Part shown: positions 1 through 8,540 of the stretch, piece after piece
Position numbering within the stretch: the stretch's first letter is position 1
How the letters are laid out: every line of letters begins with the position of its first letter
Assembly: GCA_017465405.1 (NCBI GenBank)
Contig: JAFTWG010000001.1
Location: 62,001-126,000 of the forward strand
Length of the DNA stretch: 64,000 bases
Source of the DNA: Alphaproteobacteria bacterium
GTDB taxonomy: Bacteria; Pseudomonadota; Alphaproteobacteria; RF32; CAG-239
Reading direction: 5' to 3'
The notes under the pieces: generated by a model
Told to the model about the DNA's origin: nothing
Seen by the model: the letters and a program-made list of their open reading frames with translations, nothing else
The model's database searches: none
Translations under genes and position numbers: made by a program

Positions 1-39
1 ATTACAAATGTTAAGGATTTAATATCTTTTATTAAATAA
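1..39 (+). CDS. possible C-terminal end of an upstream gene (partial)
   Basis: Frame 1 is open from the window edge to a TAA at 37-39 and would encode the last 12 residues, ending VKDLISFIK. No function can be read from so short a piece. It is listed only because the next gene starts 36 bases later on the same strand, so this could be the end of its upstream neighbour. It could also be chance. Confidence 0.25.
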   Translation: MTNVKDLISFIK

Positions 40-74
40 TATGCTTTTTGATAATAACAAAAAAGAGCGATAAA

Positions 75-650
75 ATGAAAAAAATATATGACTGGATGCT
101 TAATGCCGCTTCAAAAGAAAACGCACTATGGGTTTTGTTTGCGGTTTCCTTTATTGAGAGCTCTTTTTTTCCTATTCCTCCGGATATAATGCTTATCCCA
201 ATGGTACTAGCCACTCCCAAAAAAGCTTGGAAAATTGCAGGTACTTGTACAATAGCAAGTGTTTTAGGCGGATATTTCGGTTATACTATCGGATTTTTAG
301 GATTTGACCTAATTGCCAAACCCCTATTGGAATTTTATGGTTATATGGATAAATTTAACAGTTTCAAACAATATTATATCGAATATGGAGCTTGGATTGT
401 ATTTGCAGCAGGCTTAACTCCTTTCCCATACAAAGTCATTACCATTGCCAGCGGTGCTGTCGGCATGAATTTGCTCATATTCGGTTTAGCATCTGTTGTT
501 GCCAGAGGAATGCGTTTCTTTCTAGTTGCCGGAATGCTCAAGATTTGCGGAGAACCCATAAAAGAATTTATCGAAAAGCATTTTGGTTTGCTTTCGATAC
601 TATTCTTTATATTGTTGTTCGGTGGTTTTATTCTGATAAAATACTTATAA
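75..650 (+). CDS. DedA/YqaA-family (VTT domain) membrane protein
   Basis: A 191-residue polytopic inner-membrane protein. The stretch FIESSFFPIPPDIMLIP near residue 28 matches the DedA/SNARE-associated Golgi (VTT) re-entrant motif, and a second motif, GLTPFPYKVITIASGA, lies near residue 121. The short length and the FPIPPD form fit the YqaA branch of the family. The family is linked to lipid carrier or phospholipid transbilayer movement and envelope integrity; the substrate cannot be inferred here. I use the ATG at 75, which has a GAG-containing ribosome site, rather than the in-frame TTG at 48. The gene ends directly against the convergent infA stop codon, with no intergenic base. Confidence 0.85.
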   Translation: MKKIYDWMLNAASKENALWVLFAVSFIESSFFPIPPDIMLIPMVLATPKKAWKIAGTCTIASVLGGYFGYTIGFLGFDLIAKPLLEFYGYMDKFNSFKQYYIEYGAWIVFAAGLTPFPYKVITIASGAVGMNLLIFGLASVVARGMRFFLVAGMLKICGEPIKEFIEKHFGLLSILFFILLFGGFILIKYL

Positions 651-869
651 TTAGTCTTTATGACGGAAAGTGATACGACCTTTGGTTAAATCATAAGGTG
701 TCATTTCTATATCCACTTTATCGCCAACCATTACTCGAATACGAAATTTACGCATTTTACCTGCAGTCATTGCCAAAATTTCTACACCATTTTCGAGTTT
801 AACTCTAAACATGGCATTAGGCAATTTTTCAATAACTTCACCGGTCAGTTCTAAAAGTTCTTCTTTCAT
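651..869 (-). CDS. infA: translation initiation factor IF-1
   Basis: This 72-residue protein has the full-length, single OB-fold of IF-1, which binds the 30S A site during initiation. Recognisable family sequence includes [13 protein letters not shown] (about residues 16-28), [16 protein letters not shown] (37-52) and the C-terminal [14 protein letters not shown]. Size and sequence are typical. It is transcribed toward the DedA-like gene and the two stop codons abut. Confidence 0.97.
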   Translation of the reverse strand: MKEELLELTGEVIEKLPNAMFRVKLENGVEILAMTAGKMRKFRIRVMVGDKVDIEMTPYDLTKGRITFRHKD

Positions 870-1001
870 AAAATATCCTCAAATTTGGGTTCTATTGGCA
901 ACTGTATAATACTTAATTTTAATTTTTGCAATTTATTTCTTATCTTATTACAAAAAAACAGACAAAATTATAAAAATTTTATCTGTTTTTGAGTTATTTT
1001 C

Positions 1002-1032
1002 AAAAAAGAGAGGCTTTAACAACCTCTCTTTT
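1002..1032 (-). terminator. intrinsic terminator of valS
   Basis: A 10-bp inverted repeat has arms at 1004-1013 (AAAAGAGAGG) and 1023-1032 (CCTCTCTTTT). On the minus strand it is followed by a T run (plus-strand A run at 1002-1007). It sits just past the valS stop. Confidence 0.85.
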
Positions 1033-1036
1033 CTGC

Positions 1037-3670
1037 TTATAGTCCGACAATACGTTGCAAAGCTTCTTCTACTTTTGCTTTGTTTTCCAAAGCTTCGGCT
1101 TGACGACGGCGTTCTTCTTCAACAACTGCCGCCGGAGCCTTATCAACAAACGCAGGATTATTCAATTTACGAGCATAGCTTTCAAGATTTTTATTCAATC
1201 CGGCCAACTCTTTTTGCAATCTTTCCCGCTCAGCCGCAAAATCAACAATTCCTTTTAACGGAATCAAAACCGTATTTTCACGGAATACGGTTTGAACCAT
1301 ATCCGGAGTTATATCTCCATTGTAAAGTTCTATTTTTTCCAAGCGAGCCAATGCACAAATAATATTGGCAAATTGATTAACATTATTTGCGGACTGTTCA
1401 TTTGCACCTTGTAAATATGCAGTTAATTTAGAACCGGCAGGCAAATTCATTTCAGCACGCAAAGAACGAATCGCAGAAATGAGTTCTATAACCCAATCAA
1501 TATGAGCAATAGCATTTTCATCAACATTTTCTTTTGCTGGCCATTGTGCATTGATAATATCTTCTTCACTATGATAATTATTCCACAATTCTGCGGTAAC
1601 AAAAGGCATAAACGGATGCAAAATTATCAAAATGCGATTCAAAACCCATGCAAAAGTTGCTCTTGTTTCTGCTTTAGCCTGTTCATCTTCGCCATACAAA
1701 ATCGGTTTAATCATCTCAATATACCAATCGCAGAAAGAACCCCATACAAATTGATATACTCCGTTAGCAGAATCTGAAAAACGATAGCTATTCAAATTTT
1801 CGGTTAATTCATTTGATGTCTGTTTTACTTTTTCAATAATCCACTTATTAACCGGATGACTAACTTTTGCAGTATCGAAATCAGAGTTAAACACACATTC
1901 GTTCATTTCACCAAAGCGAGCCGAATTCCATAATTTTGTAGCGAAATTACGATATCCCTGAATACGTGATTCGGAAATATTAATATCTCGTCCTTGTGTT
2001 TCCATTGCAGCCATAAAGAAACGCAAAGCATCTGCTCCGTACTTTTCAATAATCTCCATCGGATCAACGGTATTTCCTTTGGATTTTGACATTTTCTGTC
2101 CGTGTTCATCGCGAACCAAGCCGTGTATATAACATTTCTTGAAAGGAACTTTTTTCATCATGTACATACTCATCATCATCATTCTGGCAACCCAGAAGAA
2201 AATAATGTCAAAACCGGTTACCAAAACCGATGTAGGATAAAATGTGTCTAAAAATTCGCTCTTATCCGGCCAACCTAATGTTGAAAATGCCCACAATCCG
2301 GAAGAAAACCATGTGTCTAACACATCAGTTTCTCTGCGAAGCTCAACTTTTTTACCATAATGTTTTTCGGCAGCAACAAGAGCTTCTTCTTCATTTTCCT
2401 CACAAAAGATGGTTTCATCAGGACCATACCAAATCGGCATTTGATGTCCCCACCATAACTGACGAGATATACACCAAGGTTGAATATTTCTCATCCATTC
2501 AAAATATGTTTTTTCATAAGTCTTCGGCACAAATTCCATTTCGCCGTTTTCTACAACTCGCATAGCTTCAACGGCTAATTTCGGAGCATCAACAAACCAT
2601 TGGTCAGTCATCAATGGCTCAATTACAACTCCTGATCTGTCACCATAAGGAATAACCATCGGGTGGTCTTCAATTTTATCCATCAACCCCATGCTCTCCA
2701 AAGTTTCAATAGTCTTTTTACGAGCAGATTGAGTATCCATTCCTTCAAACGGAGTATTTTCGTTCAAAGTTGCATCAGGATTTAAGATATTTACCAACGG
2801 CAAATTATGACGTTTTCCGACTTCAAAGTCATTAAAATCGTGAGCAGGTGTAATTTTAACTGCTCCGGTTCCTTTTTCCGGATCAGCATGCTCATCGGCA
2901 ACAATAGGTATAGCCTTATTAATGATAGGGATAATACATTCTTTGCCGATAAGATGTTTCAGCTTTTCATTATCTTTTGAAATTGCTACGGCTGTATCTC
3001 CGAACATTGTTTCGGGACGGGTAGTTGCAATATGAACAAATTCGTTTTCTTCACCTTTAATCGGATATTTGTAATAGTACATTTTTCCTACAGTTTCTTT
3101 TTGAATAACTTCCAAATCAGAAACGGCAGTCATAAATTTAGAATCCCAGTTTACTAATTTTTTCGCTTTGTATATCAATCCGTCTTTGTATAAATTTACA
3201 AAAATCTTACGAACAGCTCGAGATAACCCCTCATCCATTGTAAAGCGAAGTCTTGACCAATCGCAAGAAGCACCTAAACGTCGAAGCTGTTTACATATTG
3301 TTCCGCCGGATTTTTCTTTCCATTGCCAAACTGTTTCAATAAACTTTTCACGTCCTAAATCGTGGCGAGTTATACCTTCGGCAGCCAAATTACGTTCAAC
3401 AACCATTTGAGTTGCAATGCCGGCATGGTCTGTACCCGGTTGCCACAAAACATTTTTGCCCAACATACGATTGTAACGAACTAAAATATCTTGCAAAGTA
3501 TAGTTCAACGAGTGTCCCATATGTAAAACACCGGTAACGTTTGGCGGAGGAATTACAACGGCAAACGCTTCTTTATTCTTATTCATATTGGGTTTAAAAT
3601 ATTCTTTTTCTTCCCAAGAAGCATAGATTTTTTCTTCAAAATTTTTCGGATCGTAAGTTTTTTCTAACAT
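1037..3670 (-). CDS. valS: valine--tRNA ligase
   Basis: This 877-residue class Ia aminoacyl-tRNA synthetase charges tRNA-Val with valine in the cytosol. The HIGH motif appears as PPPNVTGVLHMGHSLN (HMGH at residues 50-53) and the KMSKS loop as GQKMSKSKGN near residue 525. An editing (CP1) domain lies between them, an anticodon-binding domain follows, and a C-terminal coiled-coil arm (LQKELAGLNKNLESYARKL) is as expected for ValRS. It is the last gene of the leftward run tolC-popZ-valS and is closed by a terminator at 1002-1032. Confidence 0.98.
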   Translation of the reverse strand: MLEKTYDPKNFEEKIYASWEEKEYFKPNMNKNKEAFAVVIPPPNVTGVLHMGHSLNYTLQDILVRYNRMLGKNVLWQPGTDHAGIATQMVVERNLAAEGITRHDLGREKFIETVWQWKEKSGGTICKQLRRLGASCDWSRLRFTMDEGLSRAVRKIFVNLYKDGLIYKAKKLVNWDSKFMTAVSDLEVIQKETVGKMYYYKYPIKGEENEFVHIATTRPETMFGDTAVAISKDNEKLKHLIGKECIIPIINKAIPIVADEHADPEKGTGAVKITPAHDFNDFEVGKRHNLPLVNILNPDATLNENTPFEGMDTQSARKKTIETLESMGLMDKIEDHPMVIPYGDRSGVVIEPLMTDQWFVDAPKLAVEAMRVVENGEMEFVPKTYEKTYFEWMRNIQPWCISRQLWWGHQMPIWYGPDETIFCEENEEEALVAAEKHYGKKVELRRETDVLDTWFSSGLWAFSTLGWPDKSEFLDTFYPTSVLVTGFDIIFFWVARMMMMSMYMMKKVPFKKCYIHGLVRDEHGQKMSKSKGNTVDPMEIIEKYGADALRFFMAAMETQGRDINISESRIQGYRNFATKLWNSARFGEMNECVFNSDFDTAKVSHPVNKWIIEKVKQTSNELTENLNSYRFSDSANGVYQFVWGSFCDWYIEMIKPILYGEDEQAKAETRATFAWVLNRILIILHPFMPFVTAELWNNYHSEEDIINAQWPAKENVDENAIAHIDWVIELISAIRSLRAEMNLPAGSKLTAYLQGANEQSANNVNQFANIICALARLEKIELYNGDITPDMVQTVFRENTVLIPLKGIVDFAAERERLQKELAGLNKNLESYARKLNNPAFVDKAPAAVVEEERRRQAEALENKAKVEEALQRIVGL

Positions 3671-3760
3671 ATTATTTTCCTGTTTTTTTCATTAAATCAT
3701 CAACAATCCGCATAAACAGCGGAGTTAAAATAAAAGCTGGAGACCGATACTAGTAAAATC

Positions 3761-4324
3761 TTAGCGTTTGCCGGTCTTTACCATCACTCGTTCAATTTCT
3801 TTTCTGACTAAATTCGGAAGATAGTCTTCTAACCATTGACTTAAAATAGGTACAATTTCATTTATAATTGCAGCTTCTGCTACTTTTTGAACAGTAATAT
3901 CTGCGATTTTTTCATTTTGATGACGAGATGCAAAAACATTAGCAAAATCTTTTACAATTTGCTCAGATAAATTATCTTTAGGTTCACAAATTTCTTCATC
4001 ATCGGCCGTAATACGGAAATTATGACTTTGTTCTTCTTTTTCCTCTGTCTGTAACATCATTTTTTGAATATTGCGACATATTGTGGCAACATCATATTCC
4101 GTATCATTTTTTTCTTCTGTAACTTCAGAAATTTCAGGGGCGGATACGACAGGACGCAACGGAACAAAAGGTTGAGTTTCTGCAACCGGTTTCATTGTTG
4201 AGATATTTACAGCTCTATAATCATCATCTTGAGATTGATGACGAGTTCCGCTATCGTGTAAGATATTGCGGATAGAACTCAAAATTTCATCCATTGACAG
4301 TTCTTTTGTGTCCTGTTTATCCAT
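3761..4324 (-). CDS. popZ: PopZ-like polar organizing protein (DUF2497)
   Basis: A 187-residue acidic, low-complexity protein with the two conserved ends of PopZ/DUF2497. The N-terminal helix is LSMDEILSSIRNILHD (residues 9-24). The C-terminal oligomerisation region is LSQWLEDYLPNLVRKEIERV (about 161-180). The middle is Pro/Glu-rich and poorly conserved, as usual. In Caulobacter PopZ forms a polar matrix that anchors the centromere and recruits cell-cycle proteins. The family is essentially alphaproteobacterial, so this gene is the strongest taxonomic marker in the window. It lies 15 bases after tolC and about 90 bases before valS, in one probable operon. Confidence 0.88.
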   Translation of the reverse strand: MDKQDTKELSMDEILSSIRNILHDSGTRHQSQDDDYRAVNISTMKPVAETQPFVPLRPVVSAPEISEVTEEKNDTEYDVATICRNIQKMMLQTEEKEEQSHNFRITADDEEICEPKDNLSEQIVKDFANVFASRHQNEKIADITVQKVAEAAIINEIVPILSQWLEDYLPNLVRKEIERVMVKTGKR

Positions 4325-4339
4325 ACTAAACCCTATCTG

Positions 4340-5698
4340 TTAATCTATCGATGTTGACAACCATTTATCACGAGTTTCCTTGTAATAAACCTTAGGATTA
4401 TACAACTCAACATCAAGTTTTAAATTTCTGGCCGTTAGTTTGCCCATTGCTTGCATTACTTGCATTGCAGACAAATAATATTCTCTGCGAGCCTTTACTA
4501 CTTCCACTTGAGAATTCAACAAAGTTTGAAATGCGTCCAATACATCCAAAACGGTTCTGTTTCCCAAAGCTTCTTCTTTCTTCACACCTTCAAGAGCAAT
4601 TTCATTAGCCTCTACTTGGTCAACCAAGGCTTTAATTTTTGCATCATTGGTTACCATAGATTCCCAACTGCTTGTAATTGCAGAAACAGCCGAACGTTGA
4701 GCACTCAAAACTTGTTCTTGTGCTTGCCATTTTGCATATTTACTTTGACGAATTCTTGCTCTGTTTTCACCTGCATCGTACAGCGGTATTGTAGCATTGA
4801 GACCCCAAGTAACATCGTCTACGGTTGCAGACGGATCTCCGAAATGTTTCGGATTATTTTTGCTTTTAGAAATACTTCCTTGAGCAGATACTTGCGGAGC
4901 TAATGCACCATAATTTGCTTTTACGGCATAATCTCTTGATTGCAATGCCTGTTTAGCCTGTAAAACAGCAAAATTATTATCCAACGTAAAACTCAATGCT
5001 TTATCGAAATTAGCCGGCAAAAATGTATGAATATTATCCGGTTCCGCTAAATCTTTAGGATCTTTACCGATAACTTGTTTATAAACTGCTTTAGAAACTT
5101 CTAAAGTTCCTTCCGCACTTATACGGCTTGCAACAGCTTGAGAATAGCTTGATTTTGCTTGAGCAACATCTGTTCTTGTCAATTCACCGACATTAAAACG
5201 CTCTTGTGTTTCATCAAGTTGTTTTTTCAATAACTTTTCATTGTTTTTTTGCAAATCAACGATTGCTTTATCACGAACAACATTCAAATATGCTTCTGAA
5301 GCATTCAAAAATATTGCCTGTTCGTAATTTGCTAAACTGTATTGTTCTGAACGAGCAGCACTATCAGCTGATTTTACGGAATTTACGGTTGAAAAACCGG
5401 AAAACAACGGCTGACTGATTGTAGCTGCCAAAGTATGAGATTCTCCACCTTCTTCGTTATCATTAAGGCTATTATCTTTTTTAGAGTTTCCATATTGTCC
5501 GGTCAATGCGACAGACGGTCTGTAGCCCGATTTTGCAATCGCAACATTTTCATCAATCGAACGTAAATAAGCTCTTTGAGCCTGCAAATCAGGATTGCTG
5601 CGATAAGCTTCTGATAATGCTTCGAAAACTGTTTCTGCTCTTGCGGCCGAGCAAGCCAAAACTCCCATAGCAATTATGGGGAGCATATACTTTTTCAT
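4340..5698 (-). CDS. tolC: TolC-family outer membrane efflux protein
   Basis: A 452-residue precursor with a signal peptide (MKKYMLPIIAMGVLACSAARA). It contains two outer membrane efflux protein (OEP) repeats forming the trimeric channel-tunnel through outer membrane and periplasm. Family features include the opening TVFEALSEAYRSNPDLQAQRA, the GELTRTDVAQAKS segment near residue 177 and its equivalent GNRTVLDVLDAFQTLLNS in the second half. It would work with inner-membrane exporters (type I secretion, RND or ABC pumps) encoded elsewhere. It is first in the tolC-popZ-valS run and has a clear sigma-70 promoter upstream. Confidence 0.93.
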   Translation of the reverse strand: MKKYMLPIIAMGVLACSAARAETVFEALSEAYRSNPDLQAQRAYLRSIDENVAIAKSGYRPSVALTGQYGNSKKDNSLNDNEEGGESHTLAATISQPLFSGFSTVNSVKSADSAARSEQYSLANYEQAIFLNASEAYLNVVRDKAIVDLQKNNEKLLKKQLDETQERFNVGELTRTDVAQAKSSYSQAVASRISAEGTLEVSKAVYKQVIGKDPKDLAEPDNIHTFLPANFDKALSFTLDNNFAVLQAKQALQSRDYAVKANYGALAPQVSAQGSISKSKNNPKHFGDPSATVDDVTWGLNATIPLYDAGENRARIRQSKYAKWQAQEQVLSAQRSAVSAITSSWESMVTNDAKIKALVDQVEANEIALEGVKKEEALGNRTVLDVLDAFQTLLNSQVEVVKARREYYLSAMQVMQAMGKLTARNLKLDVELYNPKVYYKETRDKWLSTSID

Positions 5699-5730
5699 TT
5701 AATCACCTCTTATAAATAACACTGGAAGCG

Positions 5731-5758
5731 ATTATATTACATTTTTTGATGATTGCAA
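5731..5758 (-). promoter_or_regulatory. sigma-70 promoter for tolC-popZ-valS
   Basis: On the minus strand, TTGCAA (5753-5758) is separated by 16 bp from a perfect TATAAT (5731-5736). The predicted start is about 25 bases upstream of the tolC ATG. Confidence 0.75.
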
Positions 5759-5853
5759 TTATAAATTTTTTATATATTATCATTATTAACCATATTTCAA
5801 ATAATTTACGAATAGGTTATTATTGGATTTAAGCAGATTTTATGGGGAAAAAA

Positions 5854-8328
5854 ATGATAAAAAGAAACTCTGTACTTTTAAATGAAATAGATAAAGCCAG
5901 ACTCAAACTGTCTATTGAACATTATATTAATTATTTCATCGGTAAACGTGTTTGTGAAATTACAAAAGAAGAAGCTTTGAAAGCTATCTCATTGGCAGTT
6001 AGAGAGTTTGCCATGGATAGAATGTATAAAACAATTGCTCGCTACAACGAAGCAAACTCAAAACGGGTATACTACCTTTCTATCGAATATCTTATCGGTC
6101 GTTCTCTTGAAAACAATCTGCACAATTTAGGCCTGTTTGATGTTCTTCAAGACATCAAAATTGACGGATGGCCTTGGAATACAATGGAAGAAATTTTTGA
6201 TACCGAATATGACCCCGCATTAGGAAATGGCGGTTTAGGTCGTTTAGCCGCTTGCTATTTAGATTCTATGGCATCACTCGGCATCCCCGGTTTTGGCTAT
6301 GGCATAAACTATGAATATGGCTTGTTCAAACAAAAATTTGAAAACGGATATCAGATTGAACAAGCGGACAGCTGGGATGGAGAAGAATCTCCTTGGCAAT
6401 TTGCACGTCATGACCGCAAAGTTACAATTCCGCTTTACGGAAATGTAGAAACTACAATTGATGCCGCAACCGGAGAACCCGTATTTATATGGAAAAACAC
6501 CTCTCCTATTTATGGTATTCCATACGATTTTCCGATTGTGGGATATAACGGAAAATCTGTAAACTATTTGCGTTTATTCTCCGCAGAAGGTGATGAAACT
6601 TTAAATATCAATATATTCAACAAAGGCGGATATTTTGATGCTCTCCGCGATAAAATCGAGAGTGAAACTATTTCTAAAGTTCTTTATCCGTCAGATGCGA
6701 TTGAAGCCGGAAAAGAGTTGCGCTTAAAACAACAATATTTCTTTGTATCTTGCGCAATTCAAGACATTATTCGTCGTTTTCTTGAAAAAAGTAATGATTT
6801 CCATAAAATGCCCGATTATATTACAATTCAACTTAATGATACCCATCCGGCTTTAGGTATTCCCGAAATGATGCACCAGTTAATTGATGTTTACGGACAA
6901 TCTTGGAATGCAGCTTGGGAAATAACCACAAAAATCTTTGCTTATACCAACCATACCTTGCTTCCGGAAGCCCTTGAAACATGGAATGCTCGTATGTTAG
7001 GCAGAATGTTGCCCCGTCACTTGCAAATTATTTATGAAATCAATCGTCGATTTATTGAATTTGCACGTACAAAATTTGGCAATCAACCGGAAAAACTGGC
7101 AAAAGTTTCTATTGTATCCGGCGATGGCGACAACCAAATAATTCGTATGGCCAATCTGTCGATTGTCGGTTCATATATGGTAAACGGAGTAGCAAAACTG
7201 CACTCGGAATTAATTAAAACCAACCTTGTTCCCGAATTTTACGAATTATATCCGGAGAAATTTACCAATGTCACAAACGGAATTACTCCTCGTCGTTGGT
7301 TATATCATGCTAATAAAGACTTATCTGATTTAATTTCGGATAAAATTGGTAATGAATGGGTTACAAATCTTGATTTGTTACAAGAAGTTGAGAACTTTGT
7401 TGATGACAAGAAATTTGTTGAAGATTTTATGAAAATCAAGCAAAAGAACAAAGAAAAATTGGCTAAAAAAATATTAAAAACCAATGGTATTGCCGTTAAT
7501 CCGAATAGCATTTTTATTGTTCAGGCAAAACGTATTCACGAATATAAACGTCAGCTGATGACAATTTTACAAGTTATCGGCGACTATTTGGCAATTATTA
7601 AAGATAATATTTATCCGGCATATCCGAAAACGTACATTTTTGCCGGAAAAGCTGCTCCTTCATATCATTTTGCCAAAATGGTTATTAAACTGATTAATAA
7701 TGTTGCCGATGTTATTAATAACGATTCGCGTGTTAATGATATGATTAAAGTGGTGTTTATGCCTGATTATAAAGTATCATTGGCCGAAACTCTTATTCCG
7801 GCTGCAGATATAAGTATTCAAAGTTCAACTGCGGGCTATGAAGCATCAGGAACCGGAAATATGAAATTTGCTTTAAACGGTGCTTTGACAGTAGGTACTT
7901 ATGATGGTGCCAATATCGAAATCAGAGAAGCTGTAGGCGAAGATAATTTCTATCTCTTTGGTTTGAGAGATAACGAAGTTACCAAAATGCACAAAGAAAA
8001 TTCGTATAAGCCTTATGATATTTACGACAAATCTGACTATATCAAACGAATTTTGAACAGCCTGAACTCTAATATGTTCTGCGAAAAAGATTATGTCTTG
8101 TTGTTTAAGATGATATATGAAGAATTGTTATCCCGTGACTACTTTATGGTTTTGGCCGATTTGGAAGATTTCAACAAAGCTCTGCACTCAGCGGAACAAG
8201 ACTATAAAGATCAAAATAAATGGGCAAAAATGGCAATTTATAATGTGGCTCGTATCGGTAAATTTTCAAGCGATAGAGCTATTATGGATTATGCTAAAAA
8301 CATTTGGCATATCAAACCCGTTGATTAA
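5854..8328 (+). CDS. glgP: glycogen/starch/alpha-glucan phosphorylase
   Basis: This 824-residue GT35 enzyme uses phosphate to release glucose-1-phosphate from alpha-1,4-glucans in the cytosol. Diagnostic sequence includes DPALGNGGLGRLAACYLDS near residue 120 and the pyridoxal-phosphate site EASGTGNMKFALNGALTVGT with the Schiff-base lysine near residue 670. Length is normal. I prefer the ATG at 5854, preceded by GGGGA at good spacing, over the ATG four codons upstream, which has no ribosome site. It stands alone, faces away from tolC, and is closed by a strong terminator. No other glycogen genes are present in the window. It supports a fermentative lifestyle with stored glucan. Confidence 0.97.
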   Translation: MIKRNSVLLNEIDKARLKLSIEHYINYFIGKRVCEITKEEALKAISLAVREFAMDRMYKTIARYNEANSKRVYYLSIEYLIGRSLENNLHNLGLFDVLQDIKIDGWPWNTMEEIFDTEYDPALGNGGLGRLAACYLDSMASLGIPGFGYGINYEYGLFKQKFENGYQIEQADSWDGEESPWQFARHDRKVTIPLYGNVETTIDAATGEPVFIWKNTSPIYGIPYDFPIVGYNGKSVNYLRLFSAEGDETLNINIFNKGGYFDALRDKIESETISKVLYPSDAIEAGKELRLKQQYFFVSCAIQDIIRRFLEKSNDFHKMPDYITIQLNDTHPALGIPEMMHQLIDVYGQSWNAAWEITTKIFAYTNHTLLPEALETWNARMLGRMLPRHLQIIYEINRRFIEFARTKFGNQPEKLAKVSIVSGDGDNQIIRMANLSIVGSYMVNGVAKLHSELIKTNLVPEFYELYPEKFTNVTNGITPRRWLYHANKDLSDLISDKIGNEWVTNLDLLQEVENFVDDKKFVEDFMKIKQKNKEKLAKKILKTNGIAVNPNSIFIVQAKRIHEYKRQLMTILQVIGDYLAIIKDNIYPAYPKTYIFAGKAAPSYHFAKMVIKLINNVADVINNDSRVNDMIKVVFMPDYKVSLAETLIPAADISIQSSTAGYEASGTGNMKFALNGALTVGTYDGANIEIREAVGEDNFYLFGLRDNEVTKMHKENSYKPYDIYDKSDYIKRILNSLNSNMFCEKDYVLLFKMIYEELLSRDYFMVLADLEDFNKALHSAEQDYKDQNKWAKMAIYNVARIGKFSSDRAIMDYAKNIWHIKPVD

Positions 8329-8336
8329 TATATCTT

Positions 8337-8365
8337 AAAGGCAGGGTTTTATCCCTGCCTTTTTT
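8337..8365 (+). terminator. intrinsic terminator of glgP
   Basis: Inverted repeat AAAGGCAGGG / CCCTGCCTTT with a 6-base loop, followed by a T run to 8365, 9 bases after the glgP stop. Confidence 0.92.
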
Positions 8366-8488
8366 GTGTATTTAATATCTCTTGTCTTTACAGGCAGATG
8401 TCAGTCCTTGCGAAGCAATCCGGAAATGCTGTGCTTTATAATCCCTATGGATTATCACAGTCATAAAGGACTTCGTAATAATAAGATA

Positions 8489-8524
8489 CCAAAAAACCGC
8501 TCTGTTTCCAGAGCGGTTTTTTGG
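8489..8524. terminator. bidirectional intrinsic terminator
   Basis: Perfect 15-bp inverted repeat (8489-8503 with 8510-8524; core AACCGCTCT / AGAGCGGTT) around a 6-base loop. A and T runs on the two sides allow it to work in both directions. It ends the leftward lipoprotein gene and backs up the glgP terminator. Confidence 0.9.
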
Positions 8525-8540
8525 CGTTAACCTTTCAAAC

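Noticed and set aside
8385..8480. Possible dispersed repeat with inverted ends (CAGTCCTTGCGAAG near the left, AAAGGACTTCG near the right)
   Set aside because: It resembles short palindromic repeats seen in some alphaproteobacteria, but no second copy was found in the window, so it is not called.
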